A stretch of DNA of 64,000 bases. Origin: Cricetomys ansorgei (Eukaryota; Chordata; Mammalia; Rodentia; Nesomyidae). The notes below the pieces were generated by a model. That model did no database searches. It had not been told where the DNA came from and saw only the letters and a program-made list of their open reading frames with translations. A program made the position numbers and the translations under genes. Below, piece after piece: positions 23,516 to 58,929 of this stretch. Within the stretch, counting starts at the first letter, position 1; every line of letters starts with the position of its first letter. The stretch spans positions 1,916,501-1,980,500 of the forward strand of contig JAMJFZ010002475.1 in the NCBI GenBank assembly GCA_026225945.1, given 5' to 3'.

Positions 23516-23781
23516 AAATACTTTAATTCCAAGGTGTTACTTATATAGGTAAACTACATGCCATAGTGTGGCCTTTTACTTGAAAAGTAAAAGATTAAAT
23601 ATTACATTTGCTTCGTTACATACTGTCCATAATACTGACAGGCTCTGTATGTGTGTGGTATGGACACACGTGTACCCTGCTTATCTCTCTGCCTTATTTC
23701 CTTGAGACGAGGTCTCTCACTGCAACTGGTGCCAGGCTGGCAGCTACCAAACCCACATCTGCTCTCTACAATATGGTGTTA

Positions 23782-24018
23782 GAGCTGTGGTTCTTAACCT
23801 GTGGATCTTTACACCCCTTTGGGGGTTGAAGAGCCCGTTCACAGGGTCACTGAATATCTGAATATCTATATTACGACTATCTATATCTATATTACGATTC
23901 ACAACAGTAGCAAATCACAGTTACGAAGTAGCAAGGAATAATCTTATGGTTGGGGGTCACCAAACACGAGGACTGTACTAAAGTCTCGGCATTAGGAAGA
24001 CTGAGAACCACTGTGTTA
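23782..24018. mobile_element. hAT-Charlie MITE (URR1-like)
   Basis: Opens with 'tgtggttcttaacctgtgga' and closes with 'gactgagaaccactg', near-inverted ends typical of Charlie MITEs. It contains an internal expansion of the 'ctatatctatattacga' motif. Confidence 0.75.
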
Positions 24019-24292
24019 GAGACTTGCATGGCCATGCCTTGCTTTTTACATAGATGCTGGATATTTGAACTCTGGTCTTTCTTTGTGTGAAGTGTTTTTT
24101 ACTCACAAAGTCACCTTCCCAACACTGACAGGCTTCTGAAATAGTTATTGTTTTAAATGAAAGTACATTTGGAAAGTAGTGCCACTTAAAAGTCGCATCA
24201 TGTCACCAGACATTTTTGTCCTTATACTTCAACTCAGATTTAAGTCTCAGTTTTATCCTAAAGTATAAAAGGCATTAAAACCCCAAATTTGT

Positions 24293-24525
24293 AGCTGGAG
24301 AGATTGCTCAGCTGTTATGAGCACTTGTTGCTCTTACAGAGGACCCAGGTTCAGTTCCCAGAACCCACATGGTGATTTACAACCATTCCTGACTCCAGTT
24401 CTAGATCGGATGACCTCTTTGACATCCATAGGCAGCAAGCATGCACAGTACACCTGCATACATGGAGTACACCTGCATACATGGAGGGAAAACACTCGTA
24501 CACATTTTTTTTAAAATCCTGAACA
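24293..24525 (+). mobile_element. B2 SINE
   Basis: 'gctggagagattgctcagct', 'cagaggacccaggttcagtt' and 'cctgactccagttctagatc' give a clear B2. Its tail carries a small duplication of 'acacctgcatacatggag'. Confidence 0.85.
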
Positions 24526-24626
24526 AATAAACTCTCCATACTAAACAAAAAAAATAGCAAAATTTAACTATTTAAATATAAAATGATTTTCTAAGAGTAT
24601 CTTTTAAAAATGGGAAATGGTAAAGA

Positions 24627-24658
<32 letters not shown>

Positions 24659-24667
24659 TGACAATAT

Positions 24668-24818
24668 TGGCTGCATGGTGGTGACGCACAACTTTAATCC
24701 CAGTACTCAAGAGGCAGAGGTAGGTAGCTCTCTGAGGTGAAGGCCAGCCTGATCTACAGAGCAAGATCCAGAACAGCCAGGGCTACGCAAGGAAACCCTT
24801 TCTCAAAAAAGTAACTAA
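24668..24818 (+). mobile_element. B1 SINE
   Basis: 'ctgcatggtggtgacgcaca', 'gccagcctgatctacagagc' and 'cagccagggctacgcaagga' identify a B1. A T-run at about 24627-24650 lies just upstream. Confidence 0.85.
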
Positions 24819-24841
24819 CAAATTAACTGTCAACTTTGGTG

Positions 24842-25005
24842 GGTTTGTGAGATGACTCACGGGTAAAAGGACTTGCTACACATGCCTGATCACCTGAGTT
24901 TGAGCCCTGGACCTCAGAGTGTAGGAGAGAACCTCTAAAAGTTGTCCTCTCATCTCCACATGTACCCCACCTCTACACTCACACAAATTAAAAATAATTA
25001 AGTCT
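24842..25005 (+). mobile_element. B3/RSINE-type SINE
   Basis: 'gtgagatgactcacgggtaa', 'gatcacctgagtttgagccc' and 'gttgtcctctcatctccaca' match the B3/RSINE class. Confidence 0.65.
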
Positions 25006-25439
25006 GGATTTTTTTTTAAACATTTGCTTGCCTGAAGACATGTATTTCCTCTAAATAACTGTGGTGTGACACGAAGAGTCTCCACTGTGTTTTAGTGTTC
25101 TCTGTGACCAATCTTCCCCCCCCTCCACCAATGAATGTATGCTTTGATATCTGGGGGTTCTTACTACTCCCAGAGAGAATGCTGTTCCCAGGGTCAGCTG
25201 TTTCCTAATGATTGCAAACCCCGTGCCTGCCAGCGCATTTTTCATGCACCATTCCATCAATCCTGGATCCATATCCTCTCCTTTATGTAACTTGCACACA
25301 AAGCCCAGGGCCAAGAACTGGACAGCTGAAGACCACGGTTACCCAGAGCCCACTGAAATTCCACTTGTCTAACATAGAAACCACCATAAGGCTCTAAGCC
25401 ATACTCTTCCCTTGTCCTTTATGCCTTCTGACTCAACCC

Positions 25440-26235
25440 TGGTGCTTCTCCAGGTGAACCGAGTTTGCCAGAAAAATCTCCTATGTTTAAAGATTCAAGA
25501 ATGAGTGAGTGTGGAGATTTGGAATTTTTCAGATCCAGAGCCAAATTATCTCCATATATGTCTGGCCCGCTTATTAGCCATCCGTTACACACCTGACTGG
25601 CCTAATATCCCATATTTATCAGGTAAAACCTGGAATGTATTGCTAGGACCACTAGCATTCAACGATCCAAAAGCCAATAATGTCATCAGACAGGATCTGA
25701 GATCTATAGCAAAAAGATTTTCTGCTCATCACAGACTTTCATCAGACAGGATCTGAGATCTATAGCAAAAAGATTTTCTGCTCATCACAGACTTTTCTCA
25801 CAATCACGTGCTGATCCATAGTCCACTGAATACTCAAGGTGGACCTGTAGATCTGGGTTCTGCAGGCTTCTATTTTGTAGCTTTGATTCTTCCATGGAGG
25901 CAGGGTCCAGTCAGGATGCCTCTGCTTTCTGGTCCACAGGGTGGAATCCCTTTGTAAGGCCTGAGCTGGTAACTCCTTATTTATCAGGAATTAGTTTCCT
26001 TCAATATCTGAGGTCTAGGACCTTGAAAACTAATTTCATGTGTTTCGTCCGCTTTCTGTTTTTCAGAGACAATTATAAATCTATTTACCTTCATTTGCTT
26101 TGGCCAACAGCAGAAAAATCCTACATGCTCAATTTAAATATGGAATACCTAGCAAGAAACTTTACATGCTGGGATAGTTGGTACCACACATTCAAATGAG
26201 GACTAAACTTTCCTGTATATAGGAAAATAGTAGTG
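25440..26235. other. Unrecognised AT-rich block with tandem duplication
   Basis: No similarity that I recognise to a gene or to a common rodent repeat. A 56-bp unit is perfectly duplicated (25684-25739 and 25740-25795). Two sites share the near-identical text 'tatttatcagg' (about 25614 and 25979). Frames of 83 and 101 codons exist on the + strand without a recognisable domain. It may be a decayed LTR element or unique intergenic sequence. Confidence 0.4.
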
Positions 26236-26301
26236 TAGTAGTCAGAACCAATGTTATATGTTAGCCTTTTGGTGGGGACTAGGTACTGTTTAATGGTGTC
26301 A

Positions 26302-26452
26302 CCTTTTTTGAGACAGGGTTTTTATTGCTATTTATCCCTGGTTGGCCTGGAATTCCATACAAAGACCACACTGACCTCAAGCTCACAGAGATCTGCCTGT
26401 CTCTGCCTTTCAAGTGCAATTAAAGGCCTGCACCACTATACTTGGCTTAAAC
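26302..26452 (-). mobile_element. Old B1-type SINE, antisense
   Basis: 'ttttgagacagggttttta', 'tcaagctcacagagatctgc' and 'tcaagtgcaattaaaggcct' show a diverged reversed B1. Confidence 0.75.
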
Positions 26453-26917
26453 CTGGCCATGTCCCCCAGAGAATCTATCTCAAGAAACCCTTAAGACACT
26501 GGGCTGAGCTGTAGCTCAATGGCAAAGCACTTCCTTAGCATGTGGAGAGATTTGGATGACTTTCTAGCAATCGAAGTTCAGACTACTTTATAGACATTTC
26601 TTTTAATATTCTGCATATATTAGTAATAATTATATATAAATGTCTATTAGTAAATATACACACATACTAGCAGTCAGTAGTAATCCTATAGATTACTAAT
26701 GATGGTCAGGCAGGCTAAAATCTGTAACAAAGAATGCCAAAAACCAAAAAGGCAGAAAAACTTATGTAGGGAGATAAAAACCCCAGGCAAATTAATGTTC
26801 CCAAGGAAAAGGCACTATCAAGGAACAAGGAACCATTACCCTCAAAATAAACTTCAGAACATTCAGAAAACCAACTCAGGATTTTACTCTTTCCTAAAGT
26901 AAAGACTGAAAAATGGG

Positions 26918-27015
26918 CTGGCTGGCTGACTTAGTGGGTAAAGATGCTTGCTACCAATACTGATGAAGTGTTTGACTCCCAGAATTCAAAAGTTGTTCCC
27001 AGACTGCCACAGGCA
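26918..27015 (+). mobile_element. B3-type SINE fragment
   Basis: 'ggctggctgacttagtgggt', 'aaagatgcttgctaccaata' and 'caaaagttgttcccag' match the B3/RSINE head. Confidence 0.55.
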
Positions 27016-27439
27016 TGCCATGATGGACATTATTAGCAAATAAGACAGAAAAGGGCAGGATCCACTCTGAAAGAGTTCATCAAAGGCCTGTACAACACAT
27101 GCAGACAACCATCTGCCTCAAGGTATGTACATTTGTTTCATATGTTTCATATATTTCATATCACCTGCAAAACATCAAAATATCGAACTTCTCAAGTGTT
27201 GTCTAGTAATATCCTTGGAGATAAAACATTCTATTTGCATGGAAGCTCAAGGCACAGGATATTCAAATGGGAAACAGAACCCTCTATCCTGCAGGAAGCC
27301 CCTTAAGTTCAGGAACTGAACTCAAAAGACTTTAGGTCACTGAAACTGATCAGACTCCTCATGCTCCTACCTCCCTAAGCACATATGAGCAGTAAGGACC
27401 GCTGACACACTTACACAAACCGAGTTGCCTAGAAGAGGC

Positions 27440-27770
27440 TCAGACCAGCCCAGGTGAGCTGCCTGGCAAGGGCACTCTCCCAACCAGCTGAGCTACCTGC
27501 AGGTTATGCAGTGCACTCCAGGTTTCCAGGTTCATAAGCTGTCACCCATGCTGGGGTGACTTTTGGAGGTACACCTGTCATTTTCTGCTCCTATTAAGCT
27601 CCCCCCCACGTATGCTCCTATAAGTAACTCTAATAAAACCCACTGGTTCACCAACTTGCTTTTTGATAGCTCTGTACTCTGTACTTTGTTCTTGGTTCCC
27701 TATCGGGGAATAGTCATTCGACAGATGGAAAACGCGTTCCAACTTAGAATTTCACACCCAATCTGATCAA
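27440..27770 (+). mobile_element. Possible solo LTR
   Basis: A run with an 'aataaaacccactggttcac' signal at about 27630 and surrounding text of LTR R-region character. No flanking provirus genes. Family not assigned. Confidence 0.35.
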
Positions 27771-28424
27771 CCACAGATTATTTTCAGACTTGTAGTTTCA
27801 AAAACAAAACAAAAACAACCCACCTTTCATGCACCACTTATACAAATAATAAGCCAAAAAGAAGAACCTACGCAGAAAACAGGAGCTACGCAGAGGAAGG
27901 GCATGGGAAGAGCTTGGGACGAGACCAAAAGGGAAACTAGTCCACCGGACAGATAAAGAATAACTGACAGTACATCAAGGTCTTTAGATGAACAGAGGAT
28001 ATAAAGGAACCAGGGGAAAGTTCTTCAGCAATCTACCCCCATGACTCACCAGTAATAATTTACCCGTCATAATCCAAAGACGACTATGGCGGCAACAGAG
28101 TTACAATCAGGAAGTGTGATGGGGAATACACACAGTAACCAGAAGGAACCCAATGTTGTGCATAAACGGAGACAGCACCAAATAAGCACACAGACACACT
28201 TGAGAGAAATCAGTTAAGAGTTGAAAACAGGGCGGGGGAGGGAAAGAGGGAGAAGGGCAGAGATGCTGTTTTCAAAGAAAATCCTGACAGCCTAACTTTG
28301 ATTCCCAAGAAGGTGAAGGGACCAACTCCCAAAAGTTGTCTTCCAACTTTCACACGTGTGCTAGCATGCATCTCCAACAATAAGTGTAGAAAAAACCCCC
28401 ACAGTATCTGTAATTTAAATAAAC

Positions 28425-28548
28425 TTTTTTTTAAGGTGTCTAACCCAGGTTGGCCTGGAACTAAGTAGTGAGTCCTGAACTCAGAGATCCACTTGTCTCT
28501 GCCTCTTGAGTACTGGTATGAACGTGCGTGTACCACCATGCCCAGCCT
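28425..28548 (-). mobile_element. B1 SINE, antisense
   Basis: 'cccaggttggcctggaacta', 'tcagagatccacttgtctct' and 'tgtaccaccatgcccagcct' mark a reversed B1. Confidence 0.8.
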
Positions 28549-28647
28549 GGAAGAAGTGGTTTCCAACACAAAACTAGGCATCCTGTTAGAAGTGAAGACT
28601 GTCTCTTCTGCATGGAGAGGCAGGGTGAATTCAAGATCCGACTTTAC

Positions 28648-28790
28648 AGCTGGGTATGATGGCACATGCCCTTAATCACGGCACTCAGGAAGCAGATGCA
28701 AGCACATCTCTGAATCTGAGGCCACTTGGTCTACATAACAAGTAGGACTACTTAGCCAGGCGGGACTACAGAGAGACCCTGTCTCCTCCC
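28648..28790 (+). mobile_element. B1-type SINE
   Basis: 'gctgggtatgatggcacatg', 'gaggccacttggtctacata' and 'agagagaccctgtctcctc' identify a diverged B1. Confidence 0.8.
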
Positions 28791-28799
28791 CACCCCTGC

Positions 28800-29800
28800 C
28801 CCTTTGGCAACTCACAGTTATGGCTGAGGGTGAAAGGCACTGCTGCTGGAGTGTACGGATGTTAACATTTCACCACGTAAGCAGCTACTGACTATGCCCA
28901 TCCATGATTGCTCACTGGGTGGAGTTTGCCTGCTAATCTGCAGGCGTATGCTTGCATCCAACCCTGACGAGAGAGCCAATACATGTCAAGTTGGTGGAGC
29001 CTGGTTGTGCTGAGCAACAAGTCAACCTGTTATAGCTGACGATGTATAAAACTGACCGAAAGGGGAAACTGTAAAGTGGCTGGTTACAGCTGTGGTATAA
29101 AGGCGCACGGAAAAACAAACAACACTCCAGGCCTAGGACATCATTGAGGAATACTGCAAATCCAAGAAGTGAACCACTGAAAACACAGACGAGTGACTGA
29201 CCCTTCCTCTCGAGGCTTCTGCTGGAGCTCATCTGGCAATGGACTTTTGACAACACTTTCTTTCCAATAGAATAATGACTCAGGGTGCTTTCCCAGCTTG
29301 TGTTTACGTCAAGCACTCGCCTGCACACCGTATCCTCCTTACGTTAATAATTAATGTGACTGATGCTGAGGTGCTCGCACTGTGGAGCCAGTAGCGTAGC
29401 CATAGATAGGCCCCCAGGAGCCTCCGAGTACTCTTCAGTACCAGAAGACTGCCCTCAAGTGCCGAGGTGCTAGGACTATCAGACTACAGACGAGAGGACG
29501 AGACATCTCCGTGGGCGACCCGTGTTGTTGGCGCTGCGCTGATGGTGTCCCACAAAGGTTAACTGAGCAAAGTTCCACACCGAGTGCACGTGTCAAAGAT
29601 AAACAACACTGTGCTTGGAGCTTCTCCAAGTTGGGCTTTTCTGACCTGAGCGGCGCTTGAGCTCTTATCAATAACTGCTATTAGAAAAGTGCTCTCGCAG
29701 CGCATGGCCGAGGGCGTCAGATTTCAACCTGCTGCCAAAGCACACTACAAAATGAACACACAGTTCTTGTTTTCGTAACACTTTACATAAACAAACCACA
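28800..29800. other. Intergenic DNA downstream of SNRPD3
   Basis: Mostly unique sequence between the SNRPD3 poly(A) signal and the repeat cluster. No exon or clear repeat recognised. Short minus-strand frames here look like chance. Confidence 0.45.
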
Positions 29801-29812
29801 AAACAACCAAAT

Positions 29813-29818
29813 TTTATT
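29813..29818 (-). terminator. SNRPD3: SNRPD3 polyadenylation signal
   Basis: AATAAA on the - strand, about 133 bases after the SNRPD3 stop codon. This implies a short 3'UTR, as expected for this housekeeping gene. Confidence 0.75.
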
Positions 29819-29950
29819 TAGCATAACAATTTCTCTGATACAAAGAGAAATGCCAAAAGAAAACCTAGGACATATGCACATGAACACTCACCCCCCCCCC
29901 CCAAGAAAACCTAAGAGAAAAAAGGACAAAGTTCCCTTCAACAGAGAAAA

Positions 29951-43663
<13,713 letters not shown>

Positions 43664-44801
43664 TCAGAGCTTAAGAAGGACTAGCATTTCACAAGCTTTG
43701 CAAATATGTCAGAGCTGCATTTTCTGTGTAAGGAGTTTGGCTCTTGGCTTGAAGGAACCACCGTGGCAAATGCAGGCAACTAGTGAGGCGGGGAAGGAGG
43801 GTAAGCTGGGCAGAGAAAGCTAATCTGGACAAAGAGTGTCCCCTTTCTCTTCCCAACCATATATCCCTTTATCATCACCAAAACAACTGATATGTAATGA
43901 AGTGTAAAGTAACCACTGCTTCCATGTAATTATTTAAACAAATGTGAATTTAAAAAAAAATGGTTCCTCAGTCACACTAGTAATATTCCAAGTGCTAAGC
44001 AACCATATTTAGCTAAAGGCTACAGTTCCTGATAGTAAATACAGTTCGAAACTCAAGAGAAATCTAGGAAGGACAGAAGGTTGTGTTTTCAATTCAGCCT
44101 TCTGACTCCCCTCCATAGGAGAAAGTAAACAGGAAATGCTCATCATGCAGGAATACAATCAGGGGAAACGCTCAATTTAGTCTCTTTAAAAGACAAAGAG
44201 TATGCACAGGGCTTTAAAAATTCTTAGAAAGAAAACGAGTCAATACGGGAGCACATCACCTAGGTTCATGAGAAGATTTTAAGGATGCTAAACGTAGTCT
44301 CCCCTGGTGAAGAACCACGGCTTTCAATTTAGGAGTGTGGATTTTATGCCAAAAACGATGGAGAAAAGCTACAGGATTGTAGCCAAAGATTCTATTAAAA
44401 AAATTAGAACCATCTACAAAGTGGATTGAGCACGCAGCTTCTGCAGCAGAGCGACTTGTTAAAGCTTCTGCTGCAGTGAGGAACGCGTGAGAGGACCAGT
44501 GTCGGAATTGGAGCCGAAGCAGAGATGCAAAGGACGTTGAAAATGATCCAGAGGGAAAGGAGGTAATTCGCAAGAGAAGACTACCTGCAAGCTTGGGAAG
44601 TCGGTGACCCGGAAAGGCACAGAACGTGCAGACTAGGCGTAAATTAGAAACTGTTCCAAATGCTAGCGGGATGATGTTTAGATCGGCCCGGGCTTCCCGC
44701 CCTCCACTATGGCCGCTGAGCTTCCCCGCAGAGTCCCTTCCAGCCCCTAACCCTCTAGGGAAGCCTCGGCTTCCTCTCGCCCGTTTGCCGCCCCTCCTTA
44801 C

Positions 44802-44870
44802 CGACTAACCGCAGGCTCCTCTTCTGTTCTGGCACAAACGTTACAAGGCGAAGGCGTGAAGCGAGGGAAT
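44802..44870 (-). other. SNRPD3: SNRPD3 noncoding first exon (approximate)
   Basis: A donor reading TCG|GTAAGG on the - strand sits at 44801 inside the CpG island, the only strong candidate to join the acceptor at 43634. The upstream end is not defined. Confidence 0.55.
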
Positions 44871-45757
44871 GGCGGGCCCCGGGTACCCAGAATACCACGC
44901 GCTCCCAGAATGCCGCGCGCAGAGCTCCTCCTCTTCCTTTCCCAAGCGGTGTGCGCAATCTTACTCACGCCGTCTTCTTATTCCGCCGGCTGGGAAACGA
45001 GGGCTCTTAACACTATAGTTCCGGAGCTGGAGAGGGCCGGGGGAACTGCCGGAAAGCATCAATCCTGGAGCCCAAAAAGGAACAGGGAACCCACACTTAC
45101 AAAGTACTCCAGGAACGGATAAGGGGGGGGGAATCTAGGCTTGAGCCCACTGCTCTGTGGCGACGGGAAGTGAGGCTTGGACTAGGAATTTAAGCTTTGG
45201 ATCCAGTCGCTGTCAGGTAAGGAGCGCACTGAGCACGGGAAATTATCGTTTAAATAAGACCTAAAGGGAGTCAGGAATGGCGTCCCTGGAGCCTCGATGA
45301 GACATTGCGAGGAACCAGAGCTAATATCTGAGGCTGCAAAGGAGCGGACCTAGCGGAGGGAGAGTGCTAAACAGAATTTGTGAGGCTCCAACGTCGCTCT
45401 GGGAACAGCCTGGGGGCGTGGCTCTGGAAAGGGGGCGGTGCTACGCAATGGGGCGTGGCTTCCGGAGAACGTTTTCGAGGGTGGGGGAAGGACCTGCGGG
45501 CAGCGCTTCATGGGAGAGAAGTGGGTGGAAGGGAAGAGGCGTGGCCTAGGGCAGGGACGGGCTTCCAGGTCCCAGACCTGGAAAGGACCAGGCGGGGTTT
45601 GAGGTGGCCTAGCCGCCGCCTACCGATCTCTGAACCGCGGAGCCGCGGTAGGCGGCGGGGGAGCTCTACGCGCGCTAGCCGCACTCGCTGCCCAGCAGAA
45701 GTCGCAGCTGCAATCAGCTCCAGGCCGGGGCCATGGGCGCCCTGCGCCACCCGGGTC

Positions 45758-55520
<9,763 letters not shown>

Positions 55521-55766
55521 CAGCAGGAGCCTGGCATGCCAGATCCTCAGACCCCACGTCTACCCCAGCCAGGCCCACTCAGGATGCCCACACCCAGGGC
55601 TGCTGGCATTGGGCTTCAGAACCGTAGCCTCAGCCTGTTCCACAGAGCCCCTGGGAACTCTGTAACTGCTTCGTCCACCAGTGTCGCCCTGCCACTTAAC
55701 CCTAAGCACCTTCTAGTTGCTGGAGGCAACCCAAGAGTGTCTAAGAGGAGTATCTCTCGAGACCCT

Positions 55767-55824
55767 AAATCTGACTCCAGCTGTGCCCAGAGGAAGACCT
55801 CAAATCTGACTCCAGCTGTGCCCA
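55767..55824 (+). repeat. 35-bp tandem duplication
   Basis: The text 'aaatctgactccagctgtgc' plus 'cca' occurs at 55767-55789 and again at 55802-55824, a unit length of 35 bp. Confidence 0.9.
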
Positions 55825-57616
55825 AGGCAAGGGGAGAGGCAGGAACCCTGGGAGAGAAGTGTGCTGGGGAGAGCACATCCAAATCCAGGCCCGTGGCTCT
55901 GGGCTACTCCAAGCCCCACCACGGATGGCGTCACTGCCCTCTCCTGCCTCCAACGGTCTCAGGTGTCTGGGACTAAGGTTACCTGGCCTTGTTGCCATGC
56001 AGCGTAAGCGTACCTCACAGCCACTCTGAGACTCTCCAATCCCCCCACCCCCCCGGGGATGCCGACACCTTCTTAGCTTCTAGGTACCCTTCTGTAGAAC
56101 AGAGAGCCTTTAAGAGTGGGCACGGCCTAATGGATGGCAGCAGAGAAAATGTTCCAGGAAGAAGGAACTGACGAGAGACTCCCCCCAGAGAGCACCCGCA
56201 TCCAGGAGGCCTCCTCTTGACACCAGCTCGACTTCCCACAGCAGCAGCTGCCCTATAAATCTGGGATCCTTTTGAGGATGGGTGCTAGAGTGCCTATGCT
56301 CCTAAAACAGAAGGCAGCTCCCCATCCGCCCCAGTATCCACACCAGGAACATTTGCACAGAACACTGGGTCTCTTCAGTCTCGAAGAAAGGCAATGCCAG
56401 CCAGCGTCATGGAGCACAGCGGGCAGCACCACCCGGAGCCGGCTTCTTTGGTCTTTTTGTTTTTTTGGTTTTTTTTTTTTTTTTTTTGCTCTTGGTAGCA
56501 AGGGTAGCACGACTTCAGTTTCCACTGTGTGGGGAGTAAGACAATAATAGATACAGGTACTTTGAAACCACTAACCCTTCCTTCCCTAGGGCAGACGGGC
56601 CAGTCCAAGTTCTTTCTTAATAAGACGACTGGGCCTGGCCTGGCCAGCGTCTGAATGGTGAAGCTGCACCAAAGACACAAGTGAATGAGTCACCCCTAAA
56701 GAGACCAGGGAGCCCACTCCTCACGGGCTCGCTCTGGTGAAGAGGAAAGGGCACCCCGACAGCCTCTCGCCACCCCTGTACTCCAGGGGCCTTGGTCTTT
56801 CAGTGCTCAAGGCATGACACGGCGGTGGCTGCTTCCCCTACCACTAGCTGCCCCCTCACAGTAGACTGAGGGGGAGAGGTGGTCTGTGTTTACAAGGGCA
56901 GTCAGACCGGTCACCCGTATTATTCCTCAGTGTGAGACGAAGCCTTGGGCTGAAGGGAGGTGCTGCTGGCTAGGCAGCCACTCTGGGTGTCAGAGACTAG
57001 TATTGGTTTCAGTCTGGTCTCATCTCCATTGCCTTAATGCTGGTGGCCCAGGGCCGCAAGGAACTCTGACTGCAAGCCCAGGAGTACCACAGAGTGGCTG
57101 AGTATGGGTTCGGGTTTAATTGCAAGACTGGCCGAAAGGAGGAAGTAGAGCCTTCACAGCAGCAGGACAGGATGAGGCACGGCGCACACGCTCACGGGTG
57201 CTCATGGAAGGTGGCTTCCAAATAAGGTGGCCGTCTTAACCATACGGGACATTTAAAGACATTCAGTCTCCTGACCCAGGTAATGGCTTCTCAGGGCAAG
57301 TCACAAGTTAAGAGCCCACCCGTCTTCAAGAGTAACAGGAAAGCTGCTTATCTTCAAGACCCACCTGCCTGCGGGTCACAGAGGCAGGGCACGAGGCACA
57401 CTGTGTTCTACTGCACTCGTCACGAAAATGTGCTCAAGAAAGCCTTGGCATCAGAGCTTGGCCCACGGGCGTGTGATGCCCACGACTTGTCGGCTTCTCT
57501 CGCAGCCCAGTGCGGCCCGTACACAGTTTGCTCTAGCCACAGGAGAATGGAAGGGATCTTTTGCATAGCAGAGGATTTTATACACAAATATATTTTGTTT
57601 GTAATGAGCCATTCTC

Positions 57617-57622
57617 AATAAA
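57617..57622 (+). terminator. GUCD1: GUCD1 polyadenylation signal
   Basis: AATAAA in 'attctcaataaatattctc', the first canonical signal in a suitable AT-rich setting after the stop codon. Confidence 0.75.
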
Positions 57623-57902
57623 TATTCTCACCATACAAATGGTAGCCCTCTCCTTGTCCGGTTCGTGAAGCTGTGATAACCTGCAAATTCCTGCCTCCCC
57701 AAACTGTTAGCTTGGATACCCCGGTCCTTGAGAGGCCGTATCTAGTTTTAGCTGGGACTGGAATGTCATTTTCTGCCTTCGATGCCTCAGCCAGGCCTTG
57801 ATGGTGGACAAGTCCTGGACAGGCAGTATCTGAAAACGTTTCAGAACTCACACTGGCTCTTGAAAAAGGTAGGGACATTTGGTGAGGGAGACGGTCCGTC
57901 TA

Positions 57903-58138
57903 TAGCAGCGGTTCTCAACCTTCCCAACACTGCGACCCTCTAATACAGTTCGTATTGTGGTGAACCCCCCCCCCACCAAGCCATAAAAGTATTTCCGTTG
58001 TTACTTCATAACTGTAATTTTGCCACTGTTATGAATCGTAAGTGTCTGATACGCAGATGGTCTTAGGGGGCCCCTGTGAAAGGTCATTTGACACCACCAC
58101 CCCCAAAAGGGTCTCGACCACGGGTTGAGAACCTCTGG
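57903..58138. mobile_element. hAT-Charlie MITE (URR1-like)
   Basis: Near-complete copy from 'gcagcggttctcaaccttcc' to 'gggttgagaacctctgg', with inverted ends. It lies between the tail-to-tail GUCD1 and UPB1 genes. Confidence 0.8.
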
Positions 58139-58358
58139 TCTTGACCGCAAGGGTGCCCAATGGGAGGACTCTGACCTCTGTTTCCTTTGCTCCGGCCTGT
58201 AGCCAGATCATAGGCTTTCTAGGTTTTCATTTAACGTGTTCTGACACTTCCACCAGCGGAGGTGACAGAACCTGGCAAAATTCAGTGTCTTCCGACTGAG
58301 AGATTCACTTCCAGTTCCTTCCAGCAGTCAAGGAGAAGCTGCTGTCTCTCCTCAACCG

Positions 58359-58391
58359 CCCCCCCCCCCCCCCCCCCCCCGCTACTACCGC

Positions 58392-58425
<34 letters not shown>
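58359..58425 (+). repeat. Poly(C) and poly(A) runs
   Basis: About 22 C (58359-58380), a short spacer, then about 27 A (58399-58425). Confidence 0.92.
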
Positions 58426-58754
58426 GTAGGCTCAGGACCTTCTTGAAGCCCAGTGCCTCAGTGCCACCTGTCCTCCCGGGTCCTTCTTACGGACTTCTCT
58501 ACAAAATAGCAACCCTTTGCGCAGTGTTCAGACCAGCTCACTCTACTGAAGGCTGTCCAGCAAGCCGTGGGTCACTCTACCTGAGGGTCCAACAACCTTA
58601 ACACTCCCCCTGAGAAGCCTTTAAGCCTCTGTAGTAGATCGTCTTGCCGATCGGAGCTTCCGACAGAAGGAAGCTGGATGTGCCTCCGAACATTTGGGGC
58701 TCACCCTGTCCTTGACACGGTGGCCAGCTATTCATCCTTCAAAACTGACGGGAT

Positions 58755-58925
58755 ATTTCTTTAAAAATTTTTTTTTCATTTATGTATATGGGGATTCTGC
58801 TGGCATGTGCACCGTGTACGTGCTGTGCCCAAGGAGACCAGAAGGCATCGGACCCTCTGGGACTGGAGTTACAGATGGTTGCGAGCCACCATAGGCGGGT
58901 GCTGGGAGCCGAACCTGACGTTATA
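58755..58925 (-). mobile_element. B2 SINE, antisense, truncated
   Basis: 'gggactggagttacagatgg', 'ttgcgagccaccataggcgg' and 'gtgctgggagccgaacctga' are a reversed B2 lacking its head. Confidence 0.8.
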
Positions 58926-58929
58926 AACA

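Larger units (their letters stand above)
55521..57640 (+). other. GUCD1: GUCD1 3'UTR
   Basis: About 2.1 kb of mainly unique sequence after the GUCD1 stop, ending at an AATAAA. It includes a 35-bp tandem duplication at 55767-55824 and a poly(T) tract near 56463-56488. Confidence 0.7.

Noticed and set aside
27440..27770. A full endogenous retrovirus next to the possible LTR
   Set aside because: No gag, pol or env-like frames nearby; at most a solitary, decayed LTR.
45380..45757. In-frame upstream extension of GUCD1 to an ATG at 45380
   Set aside because: The frame is open but the translation is Arg/Gly-rich CpG-island sequence, and the family protein begins at MRTEAEAAG.
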